From Streptomyces sp. NBC_00259 (GTDB taxonomy: Bacteria > Actinomycetota > Actinomycetes > Streptomycetales > Streptomycetaceae), in the NCBI RefSeq assembly GCF_036181745.1, contig NZ_CP108080.1, forward strand, positions 3,618,501-3,682,500: a stretch of DNA of 64,000 nucleotides, in the 5' to 3' direction. Below are positions 16,512 to 24,885 of this stretch, piece after piece (within the stretch, counting starts at the first letter, position 1; each line of letters opens with the position of its first letter). The notes under the pieces were generated by a model that saw only the letters and a list, made by a program, of their open reading frames with translations, did not search any database and had not been told where the DNA came from. A program made the position numbers and the translations under genes.

Positions 16512-16628
16512 GCGTCCAGTGTAGGCAGCGCGGACGGTCCTGGCCCGGTCCCGGCGGAACACCCGGAAGGTCCGGGGTCGACGACCTGCGTCGACGACCT
16601 GCTTGAAGAGGACCTACCTGAAGACGAC

Positions 16629-17201
16629 CTACTTGAAGAACGCGATGCCGTCGTCCGGCAGGTCACCGAGGTCCTTGGCCCATGACTCGACCTGCTCCGG
16701 GGTGACGACCTTCTTCAGGTGCGCCGACATGTACGGCCGCAGCGGCACCTCGGGGGTCGCCTTCTCGCCGACCCACATCAGGTCGCCCTTGACGTAGCCG
16801 TAGAGCCGCTTGCCTCCCGAGTACGCCGAGGAGGCGGCGGTGCGCGCGACCGCGTCCGTCGCCAGGTCGATCTGCGGCTTCTTGTCGGCGAGGTCGCCGT
16901 ACCAGATCTCCACGATGCCCTGGTCACGGACCATGACGATCTCGACCTTGCGGTCCTTGTCGATGCGCCAGTAGCCCGACTCGGACTCCAGCGGCCTGAC
17001 CTTGTTGCCCTCGGAGTCCAGCACCCAGCTGTGCGACACGTACTCGATGAAGTCCCGGCCGTCGTGGCTGAAGGTCACGGACTGGCCGAAGTTGCACTTC
17101 TCCGAGCCGGGGAAGTCGGACACACCCGCGCCCTCCCACGTGCCCAGGAGAAAGGCGAGGGGAACGAGGTCGGGATTGAGGTCGGACGGGATCTCGATCA
17201 T
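16629..17201 (-). CDS. nitrobindin-like heme-binding beta-barrel protein (FABP-like)
   Basis: Nitrobindins are ten-stranded beta-barrels that hold ferric heme and isomerise peroxynitrite to nitrate. The 190-residue sequence has the N-terminal GTWEGAGV motif, SVTFSHDGRDFIEY in the second strand region and a late AHLKKV segment that can supply the proximal His. Signal peptide and membrane segments are absent, so it is cytoplasmic. It precedes nur on the same strand with a 117-base gap that contains GACGACCT...TTGAAG repeats. A 32-aa membrane peptide gene lies just upstream. Confidence 0.88.
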   Translation of the reverse strand: MIEIPSDLNPDLVPLAFLLGTWEGAGVSDFPGSEKCNFGQSVTFSHDGRDFIEYVSHSWVLDSEGNKVRPLESESGYWRIDKDRKVEIVMVRDQGIVEIWYGDLADKKPQIDLATDAVARTAASSAYSGGKRLYGYVKGDLMWVGEKATPEVPLRPYMSAHLKKVVTPEQVESWAKDLGDLPDDGIAFFK

Positions 17202-17275
17202 GAGTGGCTCTGTCGATCTGTGGGAGTCGATCTGCGGAATACGGGCGGTACGGGCGGTACGGGCGGAATACGGGA

Positions 17276-17374
17276 TTAGCGCTGGCCCTGGTACAGCTTC
17301 TTCACGGCCAGGCCGGTGAAGGCGAGCACGCCGACACAGACCAGGACCAGCAGAATCTCGAAGAACAGGATCAC
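17276..17374 (-). CDS. 32-aa single-pass membrane protein
   Basis: A short frame beginning with GTG at 17374 and preceded by GAGGAG at six bases encodes 32 residues: one hydrophobic helix (residues 2-23) followed by a basic tail ending KKLYQGQR. It would insert with the tail in the cytoplasm. It lies between the nitrobindin gene and the three-gene membrane-protein operon on the same strand. Tandem GCGGTACGGG copies follow its stop codon. No function can be assigned; the ribosome site and clean helix support it being real. Confidence 0.65.
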   Translation of the reverse strand: MILFFEILLVLVCVGVLAFTGLAVKKLYQGQR

Positions 17375-17454
17375 GGGTACTCCTCGGATGGGCGTGCAGG
17401 CTGTACGGGCCGGACCCCAGCTTAGTGGGCGGGGGCCCGGCCCTCTCTGCGAGG

Positions 17455-18477
17455 TCAGCCCAGGAGCTGGTTCTGCAGGACGACCGTCTGGTGGAAGGGG
17501 ACGCTCAGGGCCTCGCCCTTCCGGGACTGGAAGATCAGCGCGACGGTGTCGCCGGCCTGGATGTACGCCTGCCGGGTCTGTACGGGCCCGATCGGCTTCG
17601 CCTCCGTGTAGACGGAGATCGCCGACTTTCCGACGGCGGGCCCCTCGACGTCCCATCCCTCGTCCAGCTCGGCATCCCCCGGCGCGGCCGCCAGCGCCAC
17701 ATCGGGGGACAGCCCGACCCCGAGCTCGATGCCGGTGAACTCCTCCGCCGTGCCGGCCGAGTCGAACCGGAGGAGATAGACACGGGACGTGGTGCCGTCG
17801 GGCATGGTCCAGCCACGGGCGGCGATGTGCCGTACGGCGTAGTCGGTCAGCGCCTGCTCGAGGTCGGGGCGGTGGTCCTTCGCGTACTCCGAGACGTACT
17901 GGGCGTTGCTGACCCAGCCGCCGTTCAGCTTCTTGTCCTCGGTGGCCCCCGCCGGGGCGGGAAGCAGCAGTTCACGCAGGTCGGCGTGGTGGATCTCGTG
18001 CTGGTTGCCGTCGGTGAAGGGCCGGGGGCTGCCTTCGGGAAGGGCGGGCAGCGAAAGGCGCGGATAGTCCCAGCGGCCGTCGCTCTCGGTGGCGAGGCCC
18101 GGAACGTCCGAGCGCTCCATGGCGGCGATCCCGTACGCCGTGCCGGTGCCGAGCCCGCCGCAGACGAGCACGGCGGCGGTCCAGCGCGCGAGGGCACGCA
18201 GCACGCGGCGCCGGTCGCGCGGCGGCGCGTCCGTGTCCGTCACCGGCTCCACGGCTTCCGCGCGCTGCTCGGTCTCCACCGCTTCCGCGGGCTGCCCGGT
18301 CTCCACCGGCGGCTCGGTCGTCCCGGCGGTCTGCCCGACCCGGGCGCTCTGCTCGGCGCCCTCGGCCTGCTCGATCTGCTCGATCTGCTCGGCCTGATCG
18401 GCGCCTTCGGTCTGGCCGCTCTGCCCGACCTTCTCGGTGCCCTCGGTCTGCCCGACCGTCTCGATCTGCTCGGTCAT
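17455..18477 (-). CDS. membrane-anchored protein of unknown function, third in paralogous operon
   Basis: A 340-residue protein. The first 85 residues are an acidic, Gln/Glu-rich repetitive tail (EQ-I/A-EQ patterns), then a basic stretch RDRRRVLRALARW leads into one membrane helix (about residues 95-115), leaving some 225 residues outside the membrane. The external part contains LRELLLPAPAG, the motif it shares with its two upstream neighbours. The ATG overlaps the preceding stop as ATGA. No enzymatic motif is visible. A cell-surface role is inferred from topology alone. Confidence 0.75.
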   Translation of the reverse strand: MTEQIETVGQTEGTEKVGQSGQTEGADQAEQIEQIEQAEGAEQSARVGQTAGTTEPPVETGQPAEAVETEQRAEAVEPVTDTDAPPRDRRRVLRALARWTAAVLVCGGLGTGTAYGIAAMERSDVPGLATESDGRWDYPRLSLPALPEGSPRPFTDGNQHEIHHADLRELLLPAPAGATEDKKLNGGWVSNAQYVSEYAKDHRPDLEQALTDYAVRHIAARGWTMPDGTTSRVYLLRFDSAGTAEEFTGIELGVGLSPDVALAAAPGDAELDEGWDVEGPAVGKSAISVYTEAKPIGPVQTRQAYIQAGDTVALIFQSRKGEALSVPFHQTVVLQNQLLG

Positions 18478-19256
18478 ACGTACTCTCCCGGCGAAGCGAT
18501 GTGATCGAGCTGCTCCTGCACCATGTCGGCGATCGCCGTCTTGTCGAACGGCGCCATGCCCACCGCGTTGACGCTCACCAGCAGCTCGGAGTCGTACGCG
18601 AAGCACTGCATCCCGTCGAGGTCCTTCCAGTCCTTGTGCTTCTTGGCCCCGTCCTTCTTCGCCTTCGGACCGACGAAGCAGTCCACGTTCTTGTGGCCCT
18701 TGATCTTCGGTCCCTTCGGGAGATCGAGCAGTCCCACCAGTTCCGTCTGGAGCTTGTACGCGTCGCGCACCTGACGCGTGTTCTTCATCCGGGTGATCTC
18801 CACGGTGATGACGACGTCCTGCTCGTACGCGCCCCCGCGCTCGGCGAACTCGGTGGCGAACGTGCGGACGGCGATGCCCTGGACCCCGTACTTGTCCACC
18901 TGCTTCTCGTAGGCACGGCGTTCGTTGCCGGACAGGCGGCGGCCCCACTCCTTCATCAGGGCGGTCGCCTGCTTGCCGCTCAGCTCGACGTCATTGCCGT
19001 ACTCCTCGAAGTCGGGGCCGAGACGGTATCCGTCGGGCACCGGCAGCAGCAGCTTGCTGAGCGGGGTGGAGGCCCGACCGCGCCGGGCGTTCTCGGCAGG
19101 GTCCTTCGAGGGCTTGCTCTTCGCATCGGCCCATACGGTGGTGGGAACGGTGCGGTCCGCGCCGTCCACCGTCACGACGGTGTACGCGGCGCCACCGCCG
19201 ACCGCGCCCAGGACGAGCACGGCGGGCAGCACGATTCCGGTCAGTACGGATCTCAA
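18474..19256 (-). CDS. secreted or membrane-anchored protein, second in paralogous operon
   Basis: A 260-residue protein with an N-terminal hydrophobic helix (residues 5-28) that acts as signal anchor, then a Lys-rich linker and an external domain with LSKLLLPVPDG near residue 68. Two Cys (about residues 194 and 222) could pair outside the cell. It overlaps both neighbours by four bases (ATGA at each junction), so the three proteins are translated together. Function unknown; the shared motif suggests descent from one ancestor with the flanking genes. Confidence 0.75.
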   Translation of the reverse strand: MRSVLTGIVLPAVLVLGAVGGGAAYTVVTVDGADRTVPTTVWADAKSKPSKDPAENARRGRASTPLSKLLLPVPDGYRLGPDFEEYGNDVELSGKQATALMKEWGRRLSGNERRAYEKQVDKYGVQGIAVRTFATEFAERGGAYEQDVVITVEITRMKNTRQVRDAYKLQTELVGLLDLPKGPKIKGHKNVDCFVGPKAKKDGAKKHKDWKDLDGMQCFAYDSELLVSVNAVGMAPFDKTAIADMVQEQLDHIASPGEYV

Positions 19257-20212
19257 GACAGACGCTCCAGCTGTCGCTCGGCCAGCGATCGGATCTCGTT
19301 CTTGCTGATCCGCTTCGTGTCGGTGATGTCGATGTCGACCATCACGTCGCCGCGCTGGAAGATGGCCCGGGCCCGGTAGCTCGGCAGGTAGCCGGCCTCC
19401 TCCTTGACGGGGTACAGGTAGTAGCGGCCGTTGCCGCTGCCCTTGAGCAGATCACCGTCGTTTCCGGCGGAGTACTCGAAGCTCATCGGCATGTAGTCCC
19501 GCTGGCCCGTGGCGTGCTCCATGGCGTCGCGGCCCGAGTGGAACTGGACGAGCTTGATGTCCGTCACCTTGTGGGCGCCCTGCTCCCAGGCGACGAAGGC
19601 GACCCGGCGGATGTCGCGCTGCACGAAGTCCCCGAACATGCCGCCGGCGTTTTGGAAGTGGCTCGCGTATTCCTCGACGTTCAACCAGATGCCGCCAGGC
19701 TTTCCGCCCGCGCCCTTGGCCGCACCCTTCGGCCTGGGCAGCAGCAGCTTGCGCAGATCGCCGTCGGTCTTCACCTGACGGTCCTCGGCGGCGCTCAGCG
19801 GCTCGGGCTCCCGGCCCTTGGGCAGCGGCTCGGCCGGATAGCCGAGTCCCGGCTGGTTGAGGGCGGGCAGCGGCGTCGGCGCACGGTCCGCCTGGACCTT
19901 GAAGCCGACGGCCGTTCCCGCACTGGCGCCGATCACCGCGGCGACGGCGAGAACCAGCGCGGTACGCCCACGGAGCCGCGCGGGCCTCGCCGGCTCGGGC
20001 GCCCCCGCGGGCTCCGGCTCGGGCTCCGGCTCGGGCAGTACCGCGCCGTCGGCCGGTGCCGCGTTCTCGGGCGATACCGCGCTGTCAGCCGGTACCGCGC
20101 TCTCGGGCGGTACCGCGTTCTCGGCCGCCATCGGCTCCGGCTGTGTTCTGTGCAGTTCCAAAAGGGTCCCCCCACGAGACCTGGAGGCGCGGATTCCGTT
20201 ATCCGTGCTCAC
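19253..20212 (-). CDS. membrane-anchored protein of unknown function, first in paralogous operon
   Basis: A 319-residue protein starting with GTG at 20212 behind GAGGG. Residues 28-70 form an Ala/Pro/Glu repeat tail; a membrane helix follows at about 80-102 and the rest is external. The external domain has LRKLLLPRPKG near residue 155, matching the two downstream proteins, and ends RSLAERQLERLS. The three genes are coupled by ATGA overlaps and share topology: variable cytoplasmic tail (long here and in the third, absent in the second), one helix, external domain. Not recognised beyond that. Confidence 0.75.
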   Translation of the reverse strand: MSTDNGIRASRSRGGTLLELHRTQPEPMAAENAVPPESAVPADSAVSPENAAPADGAVLPEPEPEPEPAGAPEPARPARLRGRTALVLAVAAVIGASAGTAVGFKVQADRAPTPLPALNQPGLGYPAEPLPKGREPEPLSAAEDRQVKTDGDLRKLLLPRPKGAAKGAGGKPGGIWLNVEEYASHFQNAGGMFGDFVQRDIRRVAFVAWEQGAHKVTDIKLVQFHSGRDAMEHATGQRDYMPMSFEYSAGNDGDLLKGSGNGRYYLYPVKEEAGYLPSYRARAIFQRGDVMVDIDITDTKRISKNEIRSLAERQLERLS

Positions 20213-20269
20213 AGCACTGACCCTCGACCCGCGACCTGGGTTGTAGCTGCGCCGATTACAGTTCGGCAT

Positions 20270-20632
20270 ATGGCGAAGAAGCTCGTGATCAAGGTGACTG
20301 CCGGGGCCGACGCCCCCGAACGCTGCTCACAGGCCTTCACGGTCGCGGCCGTCGGCGTGGCCAGCGGTGTGGAGGTCTCCCTCTGGCTGACCGGCGAGTC
20401 GTCCTGGTTCGCGCTGCCGGGCCGGGCTGCGGAGTTCGAGCTTCCGCACGCCGCTCCGCTGCCGGACCTGATCGAGTCGATCCTGGCCGCGGGAAAGATC
20501 ACCCTCTGCACGCAGTGCGCGGCACGGCGCGAGATCACGGAGAAGGACGTGATCGACGGCGTACGGATCGCGGGCGCCCAGGTCTTCGTCAGCGAGGCGA
20601 TGGCGGACGGCACCCAGGCGCTCGTCTACTGA
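20270..20632 (+). CDS. DsrE-family protein
   Basis: A 120-residue cytoplasmic protein of the DsrE/DsrF-like family, whose members carry sulfur on Cys in sulfur relay reactions. It starts MAKKLVIKVTAG and keeps LCTQCAARREI near residue 82, with two Cys that may be the sulfur carrier. It is transcribed away from the membrane-protein operon. The rhodanese gene 750 bases away makes a sulfur-transfer role plausible but not shown. Confidence 0.85.
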   Translation: MAKKLVIKVTAGADAPERCSQAFTVAAVGVASGVEVSLWLTGESSWFALPGRAAEFELPHAAPLPDLIESILAAGKITLCTQCAARREITEKDVIDGVRIAGAQVFVSEAMADGTQALVY

Positions 20633-20659
20633 CGCTCCACCGCCGACCCCGGTGCGCGG

Positions 20660-20947
20660 TCACTGACGCGGGCCCGAGCCCGATCCCGAGCCCGGCTTCC
20701 GCTTCCCGTCCAGCTCGTCCCACCACGCGTCGGACTGCGGGTCACCGGAGGGGTCGTCCCACCACCGGTCCTCGGGGCCGCGCCGGTTCGCCACCACCGC
20801 CGCGAGCGGTGGGATCACCATGGCGACGACGCACATCCCGACGGCGACCGGAACCGACCACAGCCGCACGAAGGCCCAGGCGGAGACGAAGAGGACCAGG
20901 CATCCGCCCATGAGCAGGAAGTAGGCGTGACGGCGCCGCGCGTACAT
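20660..20947 (-). CDS. DUF3099 family membrane protein
   Basis: A 95-residue protein with two adjacent membrane helices (about residues 8-27 and 31-53) and an acidic, Trp-rich tail (DRWWDD, DAWWDEL), which is the DUF3099 pattern of actinobacteria. It ends in a Gly-Ser run. Function is unknown for the whole family. It lies downstream of the sulfurtransferase pair but beyond a terminator-like hairpin. Confidence 0.85.
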   Translation of the reverse strand: MYARRRHAYFLLMGGCLVLFVSAWAFVRLWSVPVAVGMCVVAMVIPPLAAVVANRRGPEDRWWDDPSGDPQSDAWWDELDGKRKPGSGSGSGPRQ

Positions 20948-20982
20948 GACTCAAGCGTATGTCGCGGCGCCGGTAACGGCAC

Positions 20983-21035
20983 GAAGGGCCGCACCCCGGT
21001 CCAGTGGCGTCCAACCCCCGGGGGTGCGGCCCTTC
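20983..21035 (-). terminator. strong hairpin downstream of the SseC-like gene
   Basis: Fifteen-base perfect arms, GAAGGGCCGCACCCC at 20983-20997 and its complement at 21021-21035, enclose a 23-base loop. It lies 19 bases after the stop of the DUF1416 gene and probably ends the sulfurtransferase operon. Confidence 0.75.
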
Positions 21036-21054
21036 GGCCGGTCGAAGAGTGCCG

Positions 21055-21342
21055 TCAGACGGCGATGGCCACCTCGGAGAGGCCACCGGTCTGGGCGACG
21101 ACCGTACGGTCCGCCGTCCCACCGGGGACGAGGGCGCGCACGGTCCACGTGCCCTCGGCCGCGTAGAAGCGGAACTGTCCGGTCGCCGAGGTCGGGACCT
21201 CGGCGGTGAACTCGCCGGTCGAGTCCAGCAGACGCACGTAACCGGTGACGGGCTCGCCGTCGCGGGTCACCTGGCCCTGGATGGTGGTCTCACCGGGCTT
21301 GATCGTCGAGGCGTCGGGGCCGCCGGCCTGCGCTCCACACAT
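21055..21342 (-). CDS. DUF1416 / SseC-like protein
   Basis: A 95-residue protein of the DUF1416 family, known as SseC in mycobacteria, where it also sits beside a thiosulfate sulfurtransferase. It begins MCGAQAGG with a conserved N-terminal Cys and is otherwise a compact beta-rich domain (GQVTRDGEPVTGYVRLLD...). It follows the rhodanese gene by 43 bases on the same strand. A part in sulfur handling is inferred from the conserved gene pair. Confidence 0.87.
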   Translation of the reverse strand: MCGAQAGGPDASTIKPGETTIQGQVTRDGEPVTGYVRLLDSTGEFTAEVPTSATGQFRFYAAEGTWTVRALVPGGTADRTVVAQTGGLSEVAIAV

Positions 21343-21385
21343 GTCTTTCCGTCCTTACGGTCGAGGGGTCCGGAGGTCCCGGGAC

Positions 21386-22231
21386 TTACTTGTTCGCGCC
21401 GAGCTCGATCGGCACGCCGACGAGGGAGCCGTACTCGGTCCACGAGCCGTCGTAGTTCTTGACGTTCTCGACGCCGAGCAGCTCGTGCAGGACGAACCAG
21501 GTCAGCGCGGAGCGCTCACCGATGCGGCAGTAGGCGACGGTGTCCTTCGACAGGTCGACCTGCTCCTCGGCGTAGAGCGCCTTGAGCTCGTCGTCCGACT
21601 TGAAGGTGCCGTCGTCGTTGGCGTTCTTCGACCACGGGATGTTGCGCGCGGTCGGGATGTGGCCGGGACGCTGCGACTGCTCCTGCGGCAGGTGGGCCGG
21701 GGCGAGCAGCTTGCCGCTGAACTCGTCGGGCGAACGGACGTCGACCAGGTTCTGGTTGCCGATCGCGGCGACGGCGTCGTCGCGGAAGGCGCGGATGGAC
21801 GTGTCCTGGGCCTTGGCCTTGTAGTCGGTGGCCGGGCGCTGCGGGACGTCGGCGCCGTCGACCAGGTCGCGGGAGTCGAGCTCCCACTTCTTGCGGCCGC
21901 CGTCGAGGAGCTTCACGTCCTGGTGGCCGTAGAGCTTGAAGTACCAGTAGGCGTAGGACGCGAACCAGTTGTTGTTGCCGCCGTAGAGCACGACCGTGTC
22001 GTCGTTGGCGATGCCCTTCGCGGACAGCAGCTTCTCGAAGCCGGCCTGGTCCACGAAGTCACGGCGGACCGGGTCCTGGAGGTCCTTCTTCCAGTCGATC
22101 CGGACGGCGCTCTTGATGTGGTTCTTGTCGTAGGCCGAGGTGTCCTCGTCGACCTCGACGACGACGACCTTCGGGTCGTCCAGGTGGGCCTCGACCCAGT
22201 CGGCGTCTACCAGGACGTCGCTGCGGCTCAT
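21386..22231 (-). CDS. sseA: thiosulfate sulfurtransferase (two-domain rhodanese)
   Basis: A 281-residue tandem rhodanese that moves sulfane sulfur from thiosulfate to an acceptor. The N-terminal domain is the inactive one; the C-terminal domain holds the active loop CRIGERS near residue 233, with the Cys and following Arg intact. The ATG at 22231 is preceded by GGAGGAG. A 27-aa leader peptide with two Cys codons lies 155 bases upstream, which suggests control by cysteine supply. Cotranscribed with the SseC-like gene. The symbol follows actinobacterial usage; CysA is an alternative name. Confidence 0.9.
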   Translation of the reverse strand: MSRSDVLVDADWVEAHLDDPKVVVVEVDEDTSAYDKNHIKSAVRIDWKKDLQDPVRRDFVDQAGFEKLLSAKGIANDDTVVLYGGNNNWFASYAYWYFKLYGHQDVKLLDGGRKKWELDSRDLVDGADVPQRPATDYKAKAQDTSIRAFRDDAVAAIGNQNLVDVRSPDEFSGKLLAPAHLPQEQSQRPGHIPTARNIPWSKNANDDGTFKSDDELKALYAEEQVDLSKDTVAYCRIGERSALTWFVLHELLGVENVKNYDGSWTEYGSLVGVPIELGANK

Positions 22232-22386
22232 GCTGTTCTCCTCCGGGGCAGTGTGCGGCGGGTGGTGCGCGAAAGCAGGTTGCGGTGCAGGTACGCCGAA
22301 ACGGCGCGAAGACACGCGGGTGGCCATGGCCGGAAGGGGCTCGGATGGCCCGGGGACACGGAAACCGACGGAGGCCGGGCTTCCGC

Positions 22387-22470
22387 TCAGATGGCGCGAC
22401 AGAGCATGGCGGCGACGCGGCACAGGTCTACTGCCCGCCGCTTCGTGAGGTCCGCCTGTCGCTGCTTCAT
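22387..22470 (-). CDS. putative cysteine-responsive leader peptide
   Basis: A 27-residue frame with the signature of the actinobacterial leader peptides found before sulfur genes: DLTKRR then VDLCRVAAMLCR. The Cys codons (TGC and TGT) near the end are the expected sensor for stalling when charged tRNA-Cys is scarce. It is in a different frame from the sulfurtransferase and ends in TGA, leaving 155 bases for alternative RNA folds. No ribosome site precedes the ATG, but a promoter ends seven bases upstream, so the transcript is probably leaderless. Mechanism inferred from the family pattern. Confidence 0.8.
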   Translation of the reverse strand: MKQRQADLTKRRAVDLCRVAAMLCRAI

Positions 22471-22477
22471 GGGGTCG

Positions 22478-22507
22478 ATCGTAGGGACGACCGGGCGGCC
22501 ATGTCAC
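22478..22507 (-). promoter_or_regulatory. promoter for leaderless leader-peptide transcript
   Basis: On the minus strand GTGACA (22507-22502) and TACGAT (22483-22478) are separated by 18 bases, a good vegetative sigma-factor match. The -10 ends seven bases before the ATG of the leader peptide, so transcription should begin at or next to the start codon. Confidence 0.65.
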
Positions 22508-22659
22508 CGGCGTGTCGCATCCTGAGACGCGATCGTCCGAAATGTGGGACGCATGGCCGGAACGGGCCCGGTGGGACCGAGCGACGGAGACCTGCCGCCC
22601 CACTCGTATCTGCGGACCGGACACGACCGTCTCAGTATCCGGCCACACCGCGCTGACCG

Positions 22660-22800
22660 CAGGGGTACGAGCCCACCAGGGGCATGAGCCCGGGAGGGGA
22701 TTCGGCCCGGCAGTGGCGTCAGCCCGGCCAGGGGCACCAGTCCGGCAGGGACATCTACCCGGCCAGGCGAGCCAGGGGCGTCAGCCCGCCAGGAGGGTCA
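22660..22800 (+). repeat. degenerate tandem repeats in a 310-base gene-free stretch
   Basis: Units of roughly 20 bases resembling GGCAT/GTCAGCCCGGCCAGGGG recur about six times between the leader-peptide promoter and the LmeA-like gene. They are irregular, not CRISPR-like, and I see no gene in the 22508-22797 interval. Confidence 0.6.
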
Positions 22801-23487
22801 GCCCGCCAGCGGAACGTCCGTACCCGCGACCGTGATGACGAGGCCCTTCTCGTCCGCCTGGACCTTCTGCAGCTTCATGCCCTCCGGCAGACCGCTGAGC
22901 TTCCGGTCGAAGTCGGTCTTCTCGCGGATCATGTCCTCCAGCCGCGGTATGCCTTCCCCGGGCACCTTGTCCGCACGCACGCGGATCGTGCCACCGTCGA
23001 CCAGGCTGACCGTGGAGACGACACTGCGCGAGAGCGAGCGGCCGAGGAGGTCGACCGTGCCGGTCACCTTCAGCTTGCCGTTCCCGCCGTACGCGACGGT
23101 GACGTCCTCGTCGGCCGCCTTGGTGAGGTCGGCGTACGAGATACGGGCGGTGCCGGTCGCGGTCGCGGCCGTGGCGCTGGAGTAGTTGCTGCCCAGGCGC
23201 ACGTTGTGGAGGGCCGCGGACAGCTCGGTGATGACGACCCTGCGCCCGTTGGCGCTCGTCTCGATGTCGCGGACGGTCACGTCGACGCGATCGAGCTCCT
23301 TGCCCACGACCTGGGTCAGGAAGGGAAAGCCCTCGATCGCCACCTCGGTCGCACCGGACAGGCCCTGGCGGGCCTTGATCTTCTCCGCGGCCTCCGACTC
23401 GGCGTAGTTGAGCAGGAGCCGGTCGGCGGCGACGAAGAGCCCGCCGAGGATGACGACGGTGATCAGCAGAATTCGCAGTGCGCGCAT
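22798..23487 (-). CDS. DUF2993 / LmeA-like phospholipid-binding protein
   Basis: A 229-residue exported protein. One hydrophobic helix (MRALRILLITVVILGGLFVA) serves as signal or anchor, and the rest is the DUF2993 fold, which in mycobacterial LmeA binds phosphatidylinositol lipids. The conserved start of the domain, AEKIKARQGLSGATEV, and GFPFLTQVVGKELDRVDV are present. ATG at 23487 is chosen because it begins the helix; a GTG at 23505 with six more residues is possible. No operon partner is evident. Confidence 0.8.
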   Translation of the reverse strand: MRALRILLITVVILGGLFVAADRLLLNYAESEAAEKIKARQGLSGATEVAIEGFPFLTQVVGKELDRVDVTVRDIETSANGRRVVITELSAALHNVRLGSNYSSATAATATGTARISYADLTKAADEDVTVAYGGNGKLKVTGTVDLLGRSLSRSVVSTVSLVDGGTIRVRADKVPGEGIPRLEDMIREKTDFDRKLSGLPEGMKLQKVQADEKGLVITVAGTDVPLAG

Positions 23488-23666
23488 GACTCGGTGTTCC
23501 CCCACCCCTGTCTCGGCCCTCCCGGATCGGAACGGCCTGAATGATCGACGTTCGGCGGCACGCTATTGGTTCCCGCCGGTCCGGGCCAGGGCATCACCGT
23601 CCGTACCCGACCGGAACACGGCTCCGGTCAGTGGGTCACAGGGCCAGATGCTCACGGATCGCGGGG

Positions 23667-24875
23667 TCAGATCAGTGCGCGGCCCAGCAGATAGACGGCG
23701 GGGACCGCGGCCGTGAGCGGAAGCGCGACGCCGGCCGTCATATGGACGAACCGGGACGGGTAGTCGTAGCTGGCCACCCGCAGGCCCACGAGCGCGCACA
23801 CCCCGGCCCCGAGCCCCAGCAGCGCGCCCTGCGAGCCCACCCCGGTGGCCCCGCCCGCCGCGATGCCCGCGCCGGCGGCGGCCAGCAGCGCGACCACGAC
23901 CGACGCCGCACCCGGCAGCGGCAGCGCCCGCGCGAGCACCGCCGCCGCGACCGACGCGCCCGCGACGGCCACCGCCTCCGGGGCGACGGCGAGGTAGCCG
24001 GCCGCGACGATCGTCAGCGCGGCCGAGGCGACCGTCGCCATCAGGCCGTACATCCGCTCGTCGGCGGAGGCGTGGCTGCGCAGCTGCAGCACGACGGTGA
24101 GCAGCACCCAGACGCCGAGGGTGCCGATGATCACGGCCGGGGCGTGTCCGGAGCCCGTGGCGAGCAGGACGGCGTCCGCGGCGAGGCCGCCGGCGAACGC
24201 GAGGGCGATGCCCTGGCGGGCGGGCCACATGCCGTTCAGCCGGAACCAGCCGGCGGCGGTGAGGCCCTGGAGCGCGATGAGCGGGATCAGCAGGAGGTAC
24301 GGCGAGGCGCCCGCGGTCGCCGCGAGCAGCAGACCGATCACGGCCGTCAGCCCCGCGGGCTGCATCCCGGGCGGGATGATCGGCGAGCGCCCTTCCGCGC
24401 GGGCACGCTGCGCGTCGGTGATCCGTGCGTTGCCCAGGGTGGTGGGGGCGCTGTACGCGGGTTCACCGGCCGCCTGGGGCTCACCGGCCGCCGGCGGCGC
24501 GCTCGCGGCCCCGTGCCCGGCGATCCCCTGCCCGGCGATCCCCGGCTCGTACGCGGCGGACGCGGCGGCGGGAGCGGCCGGTGAGCCGGGAGCGACGGGC
24601 ACCTCCGGCGGCAGCGCGTACGCCCTCGCCGAAGGGTCCTGCGGCGGCAGATACGTCGTGTCCGTGGCGCCCGGGTGGTACGGGGCGTGCTGCACGGGCT
24701 CGGCCACCGGCTCGACCGTCGGCTGGTACTGGGTGTCCCAGGTCTGGCCCTCCCACGTCTGGGTGACGTTGGGGTCCTGGTGGTTCCGCTGCCCGTACGG
24801 ATCCTGCGGGCCGAACGGATCCTGCGGGCCGTACGAGTCCTGCGGGCCGTACGGATACTGCTGATCGCTGCTCAT
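23667..24875 (-). CDS. polytopic membrane protein with Gln/Pro-rich N-terminal tail
   Basis: A 402-residue protein. The first 175 residues are soluble and low complexity, starting with YGPQD repeats and continuing with Pro/Ala-rich sequence, then a short conserved stretch (LGNARITDAQRARAEGRSPIIPPG) precedes about eight membrane helices to the C-terminus. This layout occurs in many Streptomyces proteins of unknown function. The start codon is 10 bases downstream of the MoaD/ThiS stop, so the two are probably cotranscribed. I do not recognise a transport or enzyme motif. Confidence 0.8.
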   Translation of the reverse strand: MSSDQQYPYGPQDSYGPQDPFGPQDPYGQRNHQDPNVTQTWEGQTWDTQYQPTVEPVAEPVQHAPYHPGATDTTYLPPQDPSARAYALPPEVPVAPGSPAAPAAASAAYEPGIAGQGIAGHGAASAPPAAGEPQAAGEPAYSAPTTLGNARITDAQRARAEGRSPIIPPGMQPAGLTAVIGLLLAATAGASPYLLLIPLIALQGLTAAGWFRLNGMWPARQGIALAFAGGLAADAVLLATGSGHAPAVIIGTLGVWVLLTVVLQLRSHASADERMYGLMATVASAALTIVAAGYLAVAPEAVAVAGASVAAAVLARALPLPGAASVVVALLAAAGAGIAAGGATGVGSQGALLGLGAGVCALVGLRVASYDYPSRFVHMTAGVALPLTAAVPAVYLLGRALI

Positions 24876-24885
24876 GCTGTGCGGT

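Noticed and set aside
21386..22648. A long N-terminal extension of the sulfurtransferase up to 22648
   Set aside because: The extension has no conserved sequence, crosses the leader-peptide gene in another frame, and the ATG at 22231 has a strong ribosome site.
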